From positions 2,852,001-2,916,000 of the forward strand of contig NZ_CP171225.1 of the NCBI RefSeq assembly GCF_043226085.1: a DNA stretch of 64,000 bases. The letters run 5' to 3'. Positions 17,248 to 25,745 of the stretch are shown one piece after another. Source of the stretch: Amaricoccus sp003258405 (GTDB lineage: Bacteria > Pseudomonadota > Alphaproteobacteria > Rhodobacterales > Rhodobacteraceae). The position numbers and the translations under genes are program-made. How positions within the stretch are numbered: the stretch's first letter is position 1; each line of letters opens with the position of its first letter. The notes beneath the pieces are model-generated. The model saw only the letters and a list, made by a program, of their open reading frames with translations, made no database searches and was not told where the DNA came from.

Positions 17248-18198
17248 ATGAAACGAGCGTACGTGTTTCCCGGGCAGGGTGCCCAGGTGATCGGAATGGG
17301 ACGCGATCTTGCAGAGGCTTATCCCTCTGCGCGTGCCGTGTTCGATGAGGTGGATGAGGCGCTAGGTGAGAGGCTTTCGGCGTTGATCTGGGAAGGTGAG
17401 ATCGCGGAACTCACACTTACGCAGAACGCTCAGCCTGCTTTGATGGCAACGTCAATTGCAGCGGTTCGGGCGCTTGAAGCCGAAGGTGTGAGCGCAATGG
17501 ATGCGGCATTCGTAGCTGGGCACTCTCTTGGCGAGTATTCCGCGCTATGTGCGGCAGGGGCGATGGGGCTTTCCGACACGGCGCGGATGTTGCGCCTGCG
17601 TGGGCGCGCAATGCAGGACGCGGTGCCAGTAGGTGAAGGCGCGATGGCCGCTGTTCTGGGGCTCGACTTCGATGCGGTAACCGCTATTGCGCAGGATGCT
17701 GCAGAAGGCGAGGTCTGCGAGGCGGCGAATGACAATGATCCGGCACAGGTCGTGATCTCCGGGCACAAGGCTGCGGTCGAACGTGCTGCGGCGTTGGCCA
17801 AGGCGCGGGGGGCAAAGCGCGCGATGCTGCTGCCAGTCAGCGCGCCTTTCCATTGCGCGCTGATGCAGCCGGCGGCCGAAGCCATGGCGGAGGCGCTGAA
17901 GGGCGTTCAGATCAATGCCCCCGCGGTTCCGCTAGTTGCGAATGTCAAGGCCGAGGCCGTTTCGGACCCCGAGGAAATCCGAAATCTGCTCGTTGCACAG
18001 GTGACGGGCCGTGTCCGGTGGCGGGAGAGTGTTGCCTGGATGGCCGAGCAGGGTGTGACACAAATGATCGAGGTGGGTGCGGGCAAGGCTCTATCTGGCA
18101 TGATCCGGCGGATTGCCAAAAGTGTTGATGTTGTGGCGATAAATACGGCAGCGGATGCAAAGACGCTCGCCGAAAGAATAGGAGAAGCGCATGTTTGA
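17248..18198 (+). CDS. fabD: Malonyl-CoA:ACP transacylase
   Basis: FabD loads malonate onto ACP for fatty-acid elongation in the cytoplasm. The 316 residues contain the N-terminal YVFPGQGAQVIGMG and TQNAQPAL. The nucleophile is Ser93 in GHSLGEYSAL, the catalytic His202 is in SAPFHCALM, and the C-terminal GAGKALSGMIRR is present. ATG 17248 gives the normal length; the frame is open 37 codons further upstream without similarity. Its stop overlaps fabG by 8 bases, so the genes are coupled. Confidence 0.96.
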   Translation: MKRAYVFPGQGAQVIGMGRDLAEAYPSARAVFDEVDEALGERLSALIWEGEIAELTLTQNAQPALMATSIAAVRALEAEGVSAMDAAFVAGHSLGEYSALCAAGAMGLSDTARMLRLRGRAMQDAVPVGEGAMAAVLGLDFDAVTAIAQDAAEGEVCEAANDNDPAQVVISGHKAAVERAAALAKARGAKRAMLLPVSAPFHCALMQPAAEAMAEALKGVQINAPAVPLVANVKAEAVSDPEEIRNLLVAQVTGRVRWRESVAWMAEQGVTQMIEVGAGKALSGMIRRIAKSVDVVAINTAADAKTLAERIGEAHV

Positions 18199-18928
18199 TC
18201 TTTCAGGCAAGTGCGCGTTGGTGACCGGCGCTTCAGGCGGTATTGGCGGCGCGATTGCCAAGGCGCTTCATGCTCAAGGGGCGAAAGTGACTCTTTCCGG
18301 CACCCGGGTCGAGCCATTGGAGGCACTTGCGGCGGAGCTCGGCGACGGTGCATTCGTTCTTCCCTGCAACCTAGGTGATGCGGATGCCGTCGCGGCGCTT
18401 CCAAAGGATGCCGAGAAGGCGATGGGCGGGCTCGATATCCTTGTCAACAATGCCGGAATGACACGCGATCAGCTTTTCATGCGCATGTCAGACGCGGATT
18501 GGGATACGGTTCTCGCGGTCAATCTGACGAGCGCCATGCGGCTGTCCCGTGCAGTGATGCGCGGCATGATGAAGGCGCGCTGGGGCCGGATCATCAACAT
18601 CACTTCTGTCGTCGGGGTCACAGGTAATGCTGGTCAGGCCAACTATGCGGCGAGCAAGGCTGGTATGATCGGAATGTCCAAGTCTATAGCCGCCGAGGTT
18701 GCCGGACGCGGGATTACCGTGAACTGCGTCGCGCCGGGTTTCATTGGAACGGCAATGACGGATGTGCTGACAGATGAGCAGAAATCCAAGGTTTCAGGCG
18801 GAATTCCCGCTGGCCGGATCGGAACGCCAGAGGAAATCGCTGCGGCAGTGATCTACTTGGCATCACAGGAAGCCGCCTATGTGACGGGCCAGACGCTGCA
18901 CGTAAATGGTGGTATGGCAATGATCTGA
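18191..18928 (+). CDS. fabG: 3-oxoacyl-ACP reductase
   Basis: FabG reduces beta-ketoacyl-ACP with NADPH, the first reductive step of fatty-acid elongation. The 245-residue SDR has the cofactor loop VTGASGGIGGA (11-21), NNAG (86-89), and the catalytic tetrad N111, S139, Y152 and K156 (Y-A-A-S-K). The C-terminal YVTGQTLHVNGGMAMI is typical. It overlaps fabD and precedes acpP after a 217-base gap that holds a separate promoter. Confidence 0.97.
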   Translation: MFDLSGKCALVTGASGGIGGAIAKALHAQGAKVTLSGTRVEPLEALAAELGDGAFVLPCNLGDADAVAALPKDAEKAMGGLDILVNNAGMTRDQLFMRMSDADWDTVLAVNLTSAMRLSRAVMRGMMKARWGRIINITSVVGVTGNAGQANYAASKAGMIGMSKSIAAEVAGRGITVNCVAPGFIGTAMTDVLTDEQKSKVSGGIPAGRIGTPEEIAAAVIYLASQEAAYVTGQTLHVNGGMAMI

Positions 18929-18966
18929 GTGCCGTTTGCTCCACGAAATGCCCTGCGCATTAGCAT

Positions 18967-18994
18967 TTGCCAGCGGCTGCGGTTGTGATATAGG
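18967..18994 (+). promoter_or_regulatory. Candidate sigma-70 promoter for acpP
   Basis: TTGCCA (18967-18972) and TATAGG (18989-18994) are separated by 16 bases and lie about 150 bases upstream of acpP in the fabG-acpP gap. A separate strong promoter would fit the very high abundance of ACP. Motif-based only. Confidence 0.45.
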
Positions 18995-19145
18995 CCGCGC
19001 GAGTTGTTCCGGGCGGTTCTTGCCGTGTCGGGGGGCAGCGGCACAACAATAATAAATACGGACTTGACGGCGGCCCCCAAGGGCGCCGAGGTGCAGAACA
19101 GCTGGGTAGCTTGGCCTGAGACCAGGCAGAAGAGGAAGACGAAAC

Positions 19146-19385
19146 ATGAGCGATATCGCAGAACGCGTGAAGAAGATCGTGGTGGACCATCTGAGCGTTG
19201 ACGAGGACAAGGTCACGGAGAGCGCTTCGTTCATAGACGACCTTGGCGCGGACAGCCTCGATACCGTCGAGCTGGTGATGGCGTTCGAAGAAGAGTTCGG
19301 CATTGAGATCCCGGACGACGCCGCCGAGACGATCCAGACCTATGGTGATGCAGTGAAGTTCATCACGGAAAACTCCGCATCCTGA
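19146..19385 (+). CDS. acpP: Acyl carrier protein
   Basis: A 79-residue acidic helical protein that carries acyl chains on a 4'-phosphopantetheine arm. The attachment site is Ser37 in GADSLDTVELVMAFEEEFG. The start (MSDIAERVKKIVVDHL) and length are standard. The ATG follows AGAGGAAGACGAA. It is followed directly by a strong intrinsic terminator, so fabF is probably transcribed separately. Confidence 0.98.
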   Translation: MSDIAERVKKIVVDHLSVDEDKVTESASFIDDLGADSLDTVELVMAFEEEFGIEIPDDAAETIQTYGDAVKFITENSAS

Positions 19386-19411
19386 TCTTCCGATCGGAAC
19401 GTTACGATAAT

Positions 19412-19439
19412 CGGCGCCCATTTGCGGCGCCGTTTTTTT
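19412..19439 (+). terminator. Intrinsic terminator after acpP
   Basis: CGGCGCC (19412-19418) pairs with GGCGCCG (19426-19432) around a 7-base loop and is followed by seven T residues. A textbook Rho-independent terminator 26 bases after the acpP stop. Confidence 0.9.
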
Positions 19440-19553
19440 GTATGCCAAGGCGGCTGGGTGTCTGTTGACGTAAAGGGCAGCCTAGGAGGCTTGTCTGCAC
19501 CGAGCCTTTCAGGCTACACGGTCTAGACCTCAAAGACGGCTCACGGAATTCAG

Positions 19554-20816
19554 ATGCGGCGCGTTGTAATCACTGGACTTGGCATGGTCTCCCCGCTCGC
19601 CTGCGGCGTAGAGGAAACCTGGTCGCGGCTGCTGGCTGGAGAATCCGGCGCAGGCAAGATCAGCAAGTTCGATGCTAGTCATCTTGCCTGTGACATCGCT
19701 TGCGAAGTGCCTTACGGTGACGGATCGAACGGAACCTTCAACCCGGACGACTGGGTTGCTCCGAAGGATCAGCGCAAGATCGACCCCTTCATCCTTTACG
19801 CGCTCGCCGCTGCGGAGCAGGCCGTGCGGGATGCGGATTGGATGCCCGAGGACGAAGACGATCGCGAGCGCACTGGCGTCATCATCGGCTCCGGCATCGG
19901 AGGGCTGACGACGATTGCCGAGACAACGCTGATCCTGAAAGAAAAGGGGCCGCGCCGGGTTTCGCCGTTCTTCATTCCCGGAAGTCTTATCAATCTCTGC
20001 TCCGGGCAGGTATCGATCCGCTACGGGTTCAAGGGACCCAACCACTCTGTTGTTACCGCATGTTCGACCGGGGCGCACGCCATCGGAGACGGCGCACGTC
20101 TGATCCGTCATGGCGATGCTGATGTGATGATCGCCGGTGGCGCAGAAGCAGCAATCTGTGAGTTGGGGATTGCCGGATTTGCGGCGTGCAAGGCGCTCTC
20201 GACGGGATTCAGCGAGACGCCGAGACAGGCAAGCCGCCCCTATGACAAGGCGCGTGACGGTTTCGTGATGGGAGAGGGAGCCGGGGCTCTCGTTCTCGAA
20301 GAATATGAACATGCGAAGGCGCGTGGTGCAAAGATCTACGCGGAAGTTCTGGGCTATGGGCTTTCCGGTGACGCCTATCATATCACCTCGCCTGCTCCGG
20401 ATGGCGATGGGGGATTCCGGGCGATGAGCGCAGCCTTGCGTGACGCCGGAATTACGGCAGACGAGATCGATTATGTGAATGCGCATGGCACCTCGACGCC
20501 CCTTGGGGATGAGATCGAGCTTGGTGCAGTGACGCGCTTGCTTGGCGATGCCGCGGGCAAGGTGACAATGTCGTCCACGAAGTCGTCGATCGGACATCTT
20601 CTCGGTGCGGCAGGGGCGGTTGAGGCAATCTTCTGTACGCTTGCGCTGCGGGATCAGATCGCACCGCCGACCTTGAACCTCGAGAATCCTTCGGTCGAGA
20701 CTGCGATCGATCTCGCTCCCAATGCTGCAGTGAGGCGCCGGATCGATGTTGCGCTTTCGAATTCCTTCGGTTTCGGAGGGACGAATGCGTCACTGGTCCT
20801 GCGCCGCGTGGATTGA
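19554..20816 (+). CDS. fabF: 3-oxoacyl-ACP synthase II
   Basis: FabF condenses malonyl-ACP with acyl-ACP during chain elongation. The 420 residues carry the Cys-His-His triad: C170 in VVTACSTGAHAIG, H311 in NAHGTSTPLGD and H348 in KSSIGHLLGAAG. The C-terminal SNSFGFGGTNASLVL is also present. It starts 114 bases after the acpP terminator. mltG follows after 9 bases, an arrangement common in alphaproteobacteria. Confidence 0.97.
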   Translation: MRRVVITGLGMVSPLACGVEETWSRLLAGESGAGKISKFDASHLACDIACEVPYGDGSNGTFNPDDWVAPKDQRKIDPFILYALAAAEQAVRDADWMPEDEDDRERTGVIIGSGIGGLTTIAETTLILKEKGPRRVSPFFIPGSLINLCSGQVSIRYGFKGPNHSVVTACSTGAHAIGDGARLIRHGDADVMIAGGAEAAICELGIAGFAACKALSTGFSETPRQASRPYDKARDGFVMGEGAGALVLEEYEHAKARGAKIYAEVLGYGLSGDAYHITSPAPDGDGGFRAMSAALRDAGITADEIDYVNAHGTSTPLGDEIELGAVTRLLGDAAGKVTMSSTKSSIGHLLGAAGAVEAIFCTLALRDQIAPPTLNLENPSVETAIDLAPNAAVRRRIDVALSNSFGFGGTNASLVLRRVD

Positions 20817-20825
20817 TTTATTGCA

Positions 20826-21842
20826 ATGATGCGGCATGTCGCTGCCAACGCTCTGACTCTGATAGCCGTCGCGCTCGTTCTTGTCTTCGGCCTGATTACG
20901 TGGGCTCAGTCGCAGTACCGGCGCCCTGGCCCGTTGACAGAGCCGATGAGGTTCGAGGTTGAGCAGGGCGATACGCTCACGCGGGTTACTGATCGCCTAG
21001 AACAAGATGGCATTATCGCGCATCCAACAATTTTCAGGATTGCTGCTCGCTATACCAAGCAGGACCGCGGCCTGAAGTACGGTGAATACGAGTTTGAGCC
21101 AAGGACTTCGATGGAAGAAGTCTTGGCGCTTCTCAACGCTGGAGGCAACGTCATCCGGCAGATTGTGGTGCCGGAAGGCTGGACAAGTTGGCAGGTCGTC
21201 GAGATGCTGCGGGCGCGCGAAGAGCTGAGCGGCGAGATCACGACCATTCCCACCGAGGGATCTCTTGCGCCCGCAGGCTATGATTTTCAGAAGGGCGATA
21301 GTCGCCAAGGGATCATCGAGCGGATGCAGACACGCCAGTCCGAGATCCTCTCTCAGGCTTGGGCCGGACGAGATGAAGGCTTGCCACTGAAGACGCCTGA
21401 AGAACTACTTACTCTTGCCTCCATCGTCGAGAAGGAGACAGGTGTTGCCGCGGAGCGCGATCTGGTAGCAAGCGTCTTTATCAACAGGCTCGAGCGTGGG
21501 ATGCGGCTTCAGACCGACCCGACGGTCATTTATGGCATTACCAAAGGACAGGGTGCCTTAGGCCGCGGGCTTCGGCGCAGCGAGCTCGTGGCGCGGACCG
21601 AGTTCAACACCTATGTCATTCTCGGATTGCCTCCAACGCCCATCGCCAACCCCGGGCGAGATGCGATCATGGCGACGGCTCATCCCGCGCAGACTGACAA
21701 CCTGTATTTTGTCGCGGATGGTACCGGAGGGCATGTATTTTCCCGCACGTTGGCGGAGCACAATGCAAATGTGGTGAAGTGGCGCCAGATCGAAGCGGAG
21801 CGTGCACGTGCTGCCGAGGAGGCCGGCACGGGGGGACAGTGA
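20826..21842 (+). CDS. mltG: Endolytic murein transglycosylase MltG
   Basis: MltG cleaves nascent glycan strands and is thought to terminate peptidoglycan polymerisation. The 338-residue protein has one N-terminal membrane helix (ALTLIAVALVLVFGLITWA). A LysM-like segment (FEVEQGDTLTRVTDRLEQDG) follows. The YceG catalytic domain has the essential Glu202 in LASIVEKETG, then QTDPTVIYG, NTYVILGLPPTPIANPG and YFVADGTGGHVFS. It follows fabF closely, probably in one operon, and is the last gene before the GTA cluster. Confidence 0.95.
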   Translation: MMRHVAANALTLIAVALVLVFGLITWAQSQYRRPGPLTEPMRFEVEQGDTLTRVTDRLEQDGIIAHPTIFRIAARYTKQDRGLKYGEYEFEPRTSMEEVLALLNAGGNVIRQIVVPEGWTSWQVVEMLRAREELSGEITTIPTEGSLAPAGYDFQKGDSRQGIIERMQTRQSEILSQAWAGRDEGLPLKTPEELLTLASIVEKETGVAAERDLVASVFINRLERGMRLQTDPTVIYGITKGQGALGRGLRRSELVARTEFNTYVILGLPPTPIANPGRDAIMATAHPAQTDNLYFVADGTGGHVFSRTLAEHNANVVKWRQIEAERARAAEEAGTGGQ

Positions 21843-21924
21843 GTTTCTTGGCTCTTGGCATTTGCCGTCAGATCCGGCTGATCATGCGGCGCAGGGCAAA
21901 TATTCACAACCTTGGATTTAGTGA

Positions 21925-21953
21925 TTGACAGGGCGAACGCTCTAAGGTATATA
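21925..21953 (+). promoter_or_regulatory. Near-consensus sigma-70 promoter upstream of the GTA cluster
   Basis: TTGACA (21925-21930) and TATATA (21948-21953) are separated by exactly 17 bases. It lies about 100 bases upstream of orfg1 and just upstream of a strong terminator hairpin, so initiation and readthrough may be controlled separately. Confidence 0.7.
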
Positions 21954-21978
21954 TCCTTCCAAGCTGGAAGAAGTGAAT

Positions 21979-22010
21979 GGCAGAGGTGCTTAGGCGCGCT
22001 CTGCCTTTTT
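21979..22010 (+). terminator. Intrinsic terminator in the GTA leader
   Basis: GGCAGAG (21979-21985) pairs with CTCTGCC (21999-22005). Inner pairing GTGC/GCGC, with one wobble and one bulged G, closes on a TTAG loop, and TTTTT follows at 22006-22010. It lies between the promoter and orfg1 and could end a short RNA or attenuate the cluster. Confidence 0.75.
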
Positions 22011-22049
22011 CGTTTCTGCCCGGGCGGAGCAGCCGGGGCAATTTGCAGA

Positions 22050-22373
22050 ATGACAATTTCAGCACAGAATGGACCAGCGGAAGCAGACAGGCTTTCGCGA
22101 ACAATCGAACTCTACCGCGATCTCTCTATTGCCCTTCGGGACAGGCTAAAGCTCCTGAAGGAAAACGCCTTACAGGATCTTGATTGCAGCAAATCGCTGG
22201 ACGCAGTCCGGGCGCATCACAAGGCGCTTCAGACTGTACTTGATCTCGAGGGAAATCTTGCAAAACAACAACGAACCGGCACGGACGGAGCGATCCGAGA
22301 ACTCGATCTCGACGCCGCCCGAACCGAGATCGCTTCGAGACTTTCTGTCTGGCTTGCCAGCCGAGGAAGCTGA
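22050..22373 (+). CDS. GTA gp1, small terminase-like protein
   Basis: A 107-residue charged helical protein (SRTIELYRDLSIALRDRLKLL, then AHHKALQTVLDLEGNLAKQQ) in the position of RcGTA orfg1, whose product acts as a small terminase subunit guiding headful DNA packaging. ATG 22050 gives the expected length; the frame is open further upstream but would run through the promoter and terminator. It overlaps the terminase gene by over 100 bases, as in other GTA clusters. The assignment rests on position, size and helical character. Confidence 0.8.
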   Translation: MTISAQNGPAEADRLSRTIELYRDLSIALRDRLKLLKENALQDLDCSKSLDAVRAHHKALQTVLDLEGNLAKQQRTGTDGAIRELDLDAARTEIASRLSVWLASRGS

Positions 22374-23670
22374 CGCGCTTCTCGACACATTGAGCCCCAA
22401 TGCCGTTCTTGCTCTTCCATGGCTCTTTGAGCATTGGGCGCTGGCGGGTCACCAAAGACCGCCCGAGAGCGACTGGACGACATGGATCGTTCTTGGAGGG
22501 CGCGGTGCGGGCAAGACCCGCGCCGGATCGGAATGGATCCGCTCTCAGGTAGAGGGTGCGCGGCCAAGTGATCCGGGAGCGTGTTCCCGGGTCGCACTTG
22601 TCGCTGAAACTTTGGATCAAGCGCGTGAAGTGATGGTCTTCGGGGACTCGGGGCTTATGCGATGCACGCCCCCGGATCGCAGGCCGGAATGGCAGGCAAC
22701 GCGCCGCCGGCTTCTGTGGCCTAACGGCGCAACGGCTCAAATATTTTCGGCAAGTGACCCGGAAGCATTACGTGGGCCGCAATTTGACTGCGCGTGGAGC
22801 GATGAGCTTGCGAAGTGGAAGAAGGCGGAAGATGCTTGGGATATGCTCCAGTTCGGACTAAGGCTTGGTGCCCGGCCGCGTCAGATCGTGACGACGACGC
22901 CACGGAATAACGCTCTCCTACGACGATTGCTTCGGGAGAGGTGCGCGGTCGTTACCCGTGCTCCGACGTCCGCCAACCGGATGCACCTCGCGCAGAGTTT
23001 CATTGAAGGCGTTACACAAAAGTATGGTCAGAGCCGCCTCGGACGCCAGGAGCTCGACGGTGAGATTCTTGCAGACTTTGATGGTGCGCTCTGGACGTGG
23101 AGCATGCTTGAGCAATCAAGGAAGCTCCCTCCGGTGAGCGTCGGGCGTATCGTTGTTGCAGTTGATCCACCGGTGACCAGTGGCAAGTACTCGGATGACT
23201 GCGGCATTGTCGTAGCAGGTGTATCTCAATCTGGTTCGCCATCCGATTGGGCGGCCGAGATTATTGAAGATGGAAGTGTCAGCAGCGCATCTCCCAAGGC
23301 ATGGGCGGAGCGTGCCGTTTCACTCTTTCGCAGGTATCATGCTGATCGCTTGGTGGCAGAGGTCAACCAGGGGGGTGATCTTGTTGCTGCAGTTATCCGG
23401 CAGATCGATCCCTTGATCCCGTTCCGCGCGGTGCGTGCCCATCGCGGGAAGAGTGCTAGAGCAGAACCTGTTGCGGCGCTTTATGAGCAAGGCCGGGTTC
23501 GGCATCGGAAGCTCTTCAAATTATTAGAGGACCAGATGACGCAGATGACTCCCAATGGGTTCATCGGGTCCGGTAGCCCCGATCGTGTGGATGCGCTTGT
23601 CTGGGCGATTACGGATCTGATGATCGACCCGGCGGCGACGTATCGTGCGCCGCGCGTTCGGGGCCTTTGA
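22258..23670 (+). CDS. GTA gp2, large terminase subunit
   Basis: The DNA-packaging motor ATPase and nuclease. From TTG 22258 (GAGGG five bases upstream) it is 470 residues. Walker A is LGGRGAGKT (loop 80-87), followed by a Walker B-like FDCAWSDELAKWKK. The nuclease-side Asp motifs are RIVVAVDPPVT and SGSPDRVDALVWAITDL. No ATG lies between the orfg1 overlap and the conserved region, so the start is uncertain (TTG 22180, 22240 and 22354 are alternatives). In GTAs this enzyme packages random host DNA. Confidence 0.93.
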   Translation: MQNNNEPARTERSENSISTPPEPRSLRDFLSGLPAEEADALLDTLSPNAVLALPWLFEHWALAGHQRPPESDWTTWIVLGGRGAGKTRAGSEWIRSQVEGARPSDPGACSRVALVAETLDQAREVMVFGDSGLMRCTPPDRRPEWQATRRRLLWPNGATAQIFSASDPEALRGPQFDCAWSDELAKWKKAEDAWDMLQFGLRLGARPRQIVTTTPRNNALLRRLLRERCAVVTRAPTSANRMHLAQSFIEGVTQKYGQSRLGRQELDGEILADFDGALWTWSMLEQSRKLPPVSVGRIVVAVDPPVTSGKYSDDCGIVVAGVSQSGSPSDWAAEIIEDGSVSSASPKAWAERAVSLFRRYHADRLVAEVNQGGDLVAAVIRQIDPLIPFRAVRAHRGKSARAEPVAALYEQGRVRHRKLFKLLEDQMTQMTPNGFIGSGSPDRVDALVWAITDLMIDPAATYRAPRVRGL

Positions 23671-23812
23671 CGCAGATCTTGGAAAGTTGCAGTCACGAAG
23701 GTGCCGTCGCCCAACGACATGGGGTGAGCGGCGTTAGGCTGTAGCTAGATCTGCTTCCCACGATCCAAAGGCGCCGAGCGAGCCAACCTCGTAACTCAGG
23801 AGCAAGCAACCC

Positions 23813-24988
23813 ATGGTCTTGCAGTTCTTTCGCACGCCCAAATCAGAGACGAACGAGGCCAAGGCTTCCGCAGCTGCGCAAGTCGTGGCATTCCATGGCG
23901 CGGGTCGGGCTGCATGGTCGTCGCGAGACTCCGTAACGCTAACGCGGATCGGTTTTCTGAAGAATCCGGTTACGTTCCGCTGCGTAAAGCTGATTTCAGA
24001 GGCGGCTGCCGCGGTGCCGATTGTCGTGCAGGACGAGAAGAGTCGATACGATCAGCATCCTGTCCTCTCGCTTCTGGCAGCACCCAATCCCGGTCAAGCC
24101 GGCCCTGCACTTCTTGAGAGCTTCTACGGCTACCTTCTCCTTTCCGGGGATGCCTTCTTGGAAGCCGCAGGTGAGGATAGCTCGGGCGGTCCACGAGAAC
24201 TTTATGCGCTTCGCTCTGACAGGATGCGGGTTATTCCAGGCGATGACGGATGGCCTGTAGCTTATGAATATGTGCTTGGAGCGAACAAGCATACCTTTGA
24301 TATGCGGCAGGAGTGTCCCCCCATACTGCACGTCAAGAGCTTCCATCCACAGGATGATCATTACGGTTTATCGCCGCTTCAGGCCGCGGCAAGTGCGATT
24401 GATGTGCACAACTCGGCAAGTACCTGGTCGAAAGCGCTCCTCGATAATGCCGCGCGTCCCTCCGGCGCGATCGTCTACAGGGGGGCAGACGGTCAAGGCG
24501 CGCTCGCAGCGGATCAGTACGCTCGCCTGCTCGATGAGCTCGAGACATATCATCAAGGTGCCCGGAATGCTGGACGGCCTATGCTTCTCGAAGGCGGTCT
24601 CGATTGGAAGCAGATGGGCTTCTCCCCGTCGGATATGGAATTTCACAACACCAAGGCTGCGGCCGCACGGGATATCGCGCTCGCATTTGGGGTTCCGCCA
24701 ATGCTCTTGGGCTTGCCGGGCGACAACACCTACGCCAATTATCAGGAAGCCCATCGAGCATTTTACCGGCTGAGCGTATTGCCGCTCGTTTCCAAGGCGA
24801 TGGCCTCAATTTCCGCTTGGCTCCCGCAATTCTACCGCGCTGGATTCCAGATCAAGGTCGATTTCGACAATGTGCCAGCGCTCAACGAGGAGCGGGAGAC
24901 CCTGTGGCGACGCATCTCCGACGCTGACTTCCTCAGCGATGCCGAAAAGCGCCACATGCTGGGCCTGCCGAAGCTCAGGGATGACTGA
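23813..24988 (+). CDS. GTA gp3, portal protein
   Basis: A 391-residue HK97-type portal protein (TIGR01537-like) that forms the dodecameric vertex through which DNA enters the capsid. Recognisable segments are NPVTFRCVKLISEAAAAVPI, HPVLSLLAAPNPGQAG, ALRSDRMRVIPG and the C-terminal ARDIALAFGVPPMLLGLPGD with TYANYQEAHRAFYRLSVLPL. The 142 bases before it carry widely spaced complementary arms (GCAGATCT at 23672, AGATCTGC at 23747). Its TGA overlaps the next ATG by one base. Confidence 0.95.
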   Translation: MVLQFFRTPKSETNEAKASAAAQVVAFHGAGRAAWSSRDSVTLTRIGFLKNPVTFRCVKLISEAAAAVPIVVQDEKSRYDQHPVLSLLAAPNPGQAGPALLESFYGYLLLSGDAFLEAAGEDSSGGPRELYALRSDRMRVIPGDDGWPVAYEYVLGANKHTFDMRQECPPILHVKSFHPQDDHYGLSPLQAAASAIDVHNSASTWSKALLDNAARPSGAIVYRGADGQGALAADQYARLLDELETYHQGARNAGRPMLLEGGLDWKQMGFSPSDMEFHNTKAAAARDIALAFGVPPMLLGLPGDNTYANYQEAHRAFYRLSVLPLVSKAMASISAWLPQFYRAGFQIKVDFDNVPALNEERETLWRRISDADFLSDAEKRHMLGLPKLRDD

Positions 24989-25278
24989 TGACGGGGAACG
25001 TGCCGCGGGGTGGCGGCTCACGCTACCTGTACGAACCATTCGATTCGAGCACGGACAAGGAATTGCGCGAGTATATCGAAATCATCCGTTCAATGGGCTC
25101 GCCAGAGCAGGTTCGGGAAAAAATGGCGGCGATCGACCTCCTTATCGAGGAACGGAGGCGACGACTTTGGCTGTTCACTTCAATCAAGACGGTGGCCAGC
25201 TGGGCCGCGATCGTGGCGGCGGGCTGGATGGCCTTCAAGGGCGTGATGATCGAGATCGTAGCAGGGATACAGAAATGA
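24988..25278 (+). CDS. GTA gp3.5-like small membrane protein
   Basis: A 96-residue protein occupying the orfg3.5 position. A hydrophilic N-terminus with an acidic/basic helix (TDKELREYIEIIRSMGSPEQ, AAIDLLIEERRRRLW) is followed by one membrane helix (FTSIKTVASWAAIVAAGWMA). The role of gp3.5 is not established; a membrane-associated assembly or exit role is only inference. TGATG coupling joins it to the portal gene, and ATGA coupling joins it to the following gene. Confidence 0.85.
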   Translation: MTGNVPRGGGSRYLYEPFDSSTDKELREYIEIIRSMGSPEQVREKMAAIDLLIEERRRRLWLFTSIKTVASWAAIVAAGWMAFKGVMIEIVAGIQK

Positions 25279-25745
25279 AGAGGTGGCATTTCGCCCTCTT
25301 CGGTATCCTGCTCGGGACCGCGACCGCGTGGCTACTCTATCCCAGCGCGTCGAGCGTCGTACTTCGGGCAATGTCGGGCGACCGGTGGTTTCATGTCCAC
25401 TCCGTCGACATCGAGGATGCTGTCGTCGGCGACAGCCCGGTCGTTCATGTTGTGAGAGAGATTCGCCGACCCTTCACAGCGAGCTGGATCGTGACGCTAC
25501 GTCGCAGGAATGGGGCTGATTTTGCCGTGTTCTGTGCCCGGGAGGGACGAAATGACTACCGGCCGTCGGCTGTCCTCCCTGCGGAGACTGACCTGAACTG
25601 GTGGATGAATATTCCTCCGAACCCGAATTGTCCCGGACTGCTTCCAGGAACTTACATCCTGAGCATGTCATGGAGCATCGAGGTGTCGGGGCTTCCACCG
25701 AAGGTCATGCGGATCGAAAGCAATGAATTCGAGGTGCGAAAATGA
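25275..25745 (+). CDS. Additional membrane-anchored protein inside the GTA cluster
   Basis: A 156-residue protein I do not recognise. An N-terminal signal anchor (MKRWHFALFGILLGTATAWL) is followed by a soluble beta-rich domain. The domain contains WFHVHSVDIEDAVVGDSPVV, SWIVTLRRRNG and the WW-containing NWWMNIPPNPNCPGLLPG. It is translationally coupled at both ends (ATGA with gp3.5 and with the protease), which argues it is expressed with the cluster. The canonical RcGTA order has no gene here. It may be a phage-derived envelope-facing protein. Confidence 0.8.
   Translation: MKRWHFALFGILLGTATAWLLYPSASSVVLRAMSGDRWFHVHSVDIEDAVVGDSPVVHVVREIRRPFTASWIVTLRRRNGADFAVFCAREGRNDYRPSAVLPAETDLNWWMNIPPNPNCPGLLPGTYILSMSWSIEVSGLPPKVMRIESNEFEVRK

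Noticed and set aside
23672..23754. GCAGATCT / AGATCTGC arms 67 bases apart before the portal gene
   Set aside because: The core AGATCT is itself palindromic and the loop is long; likely coincidence, no further support.
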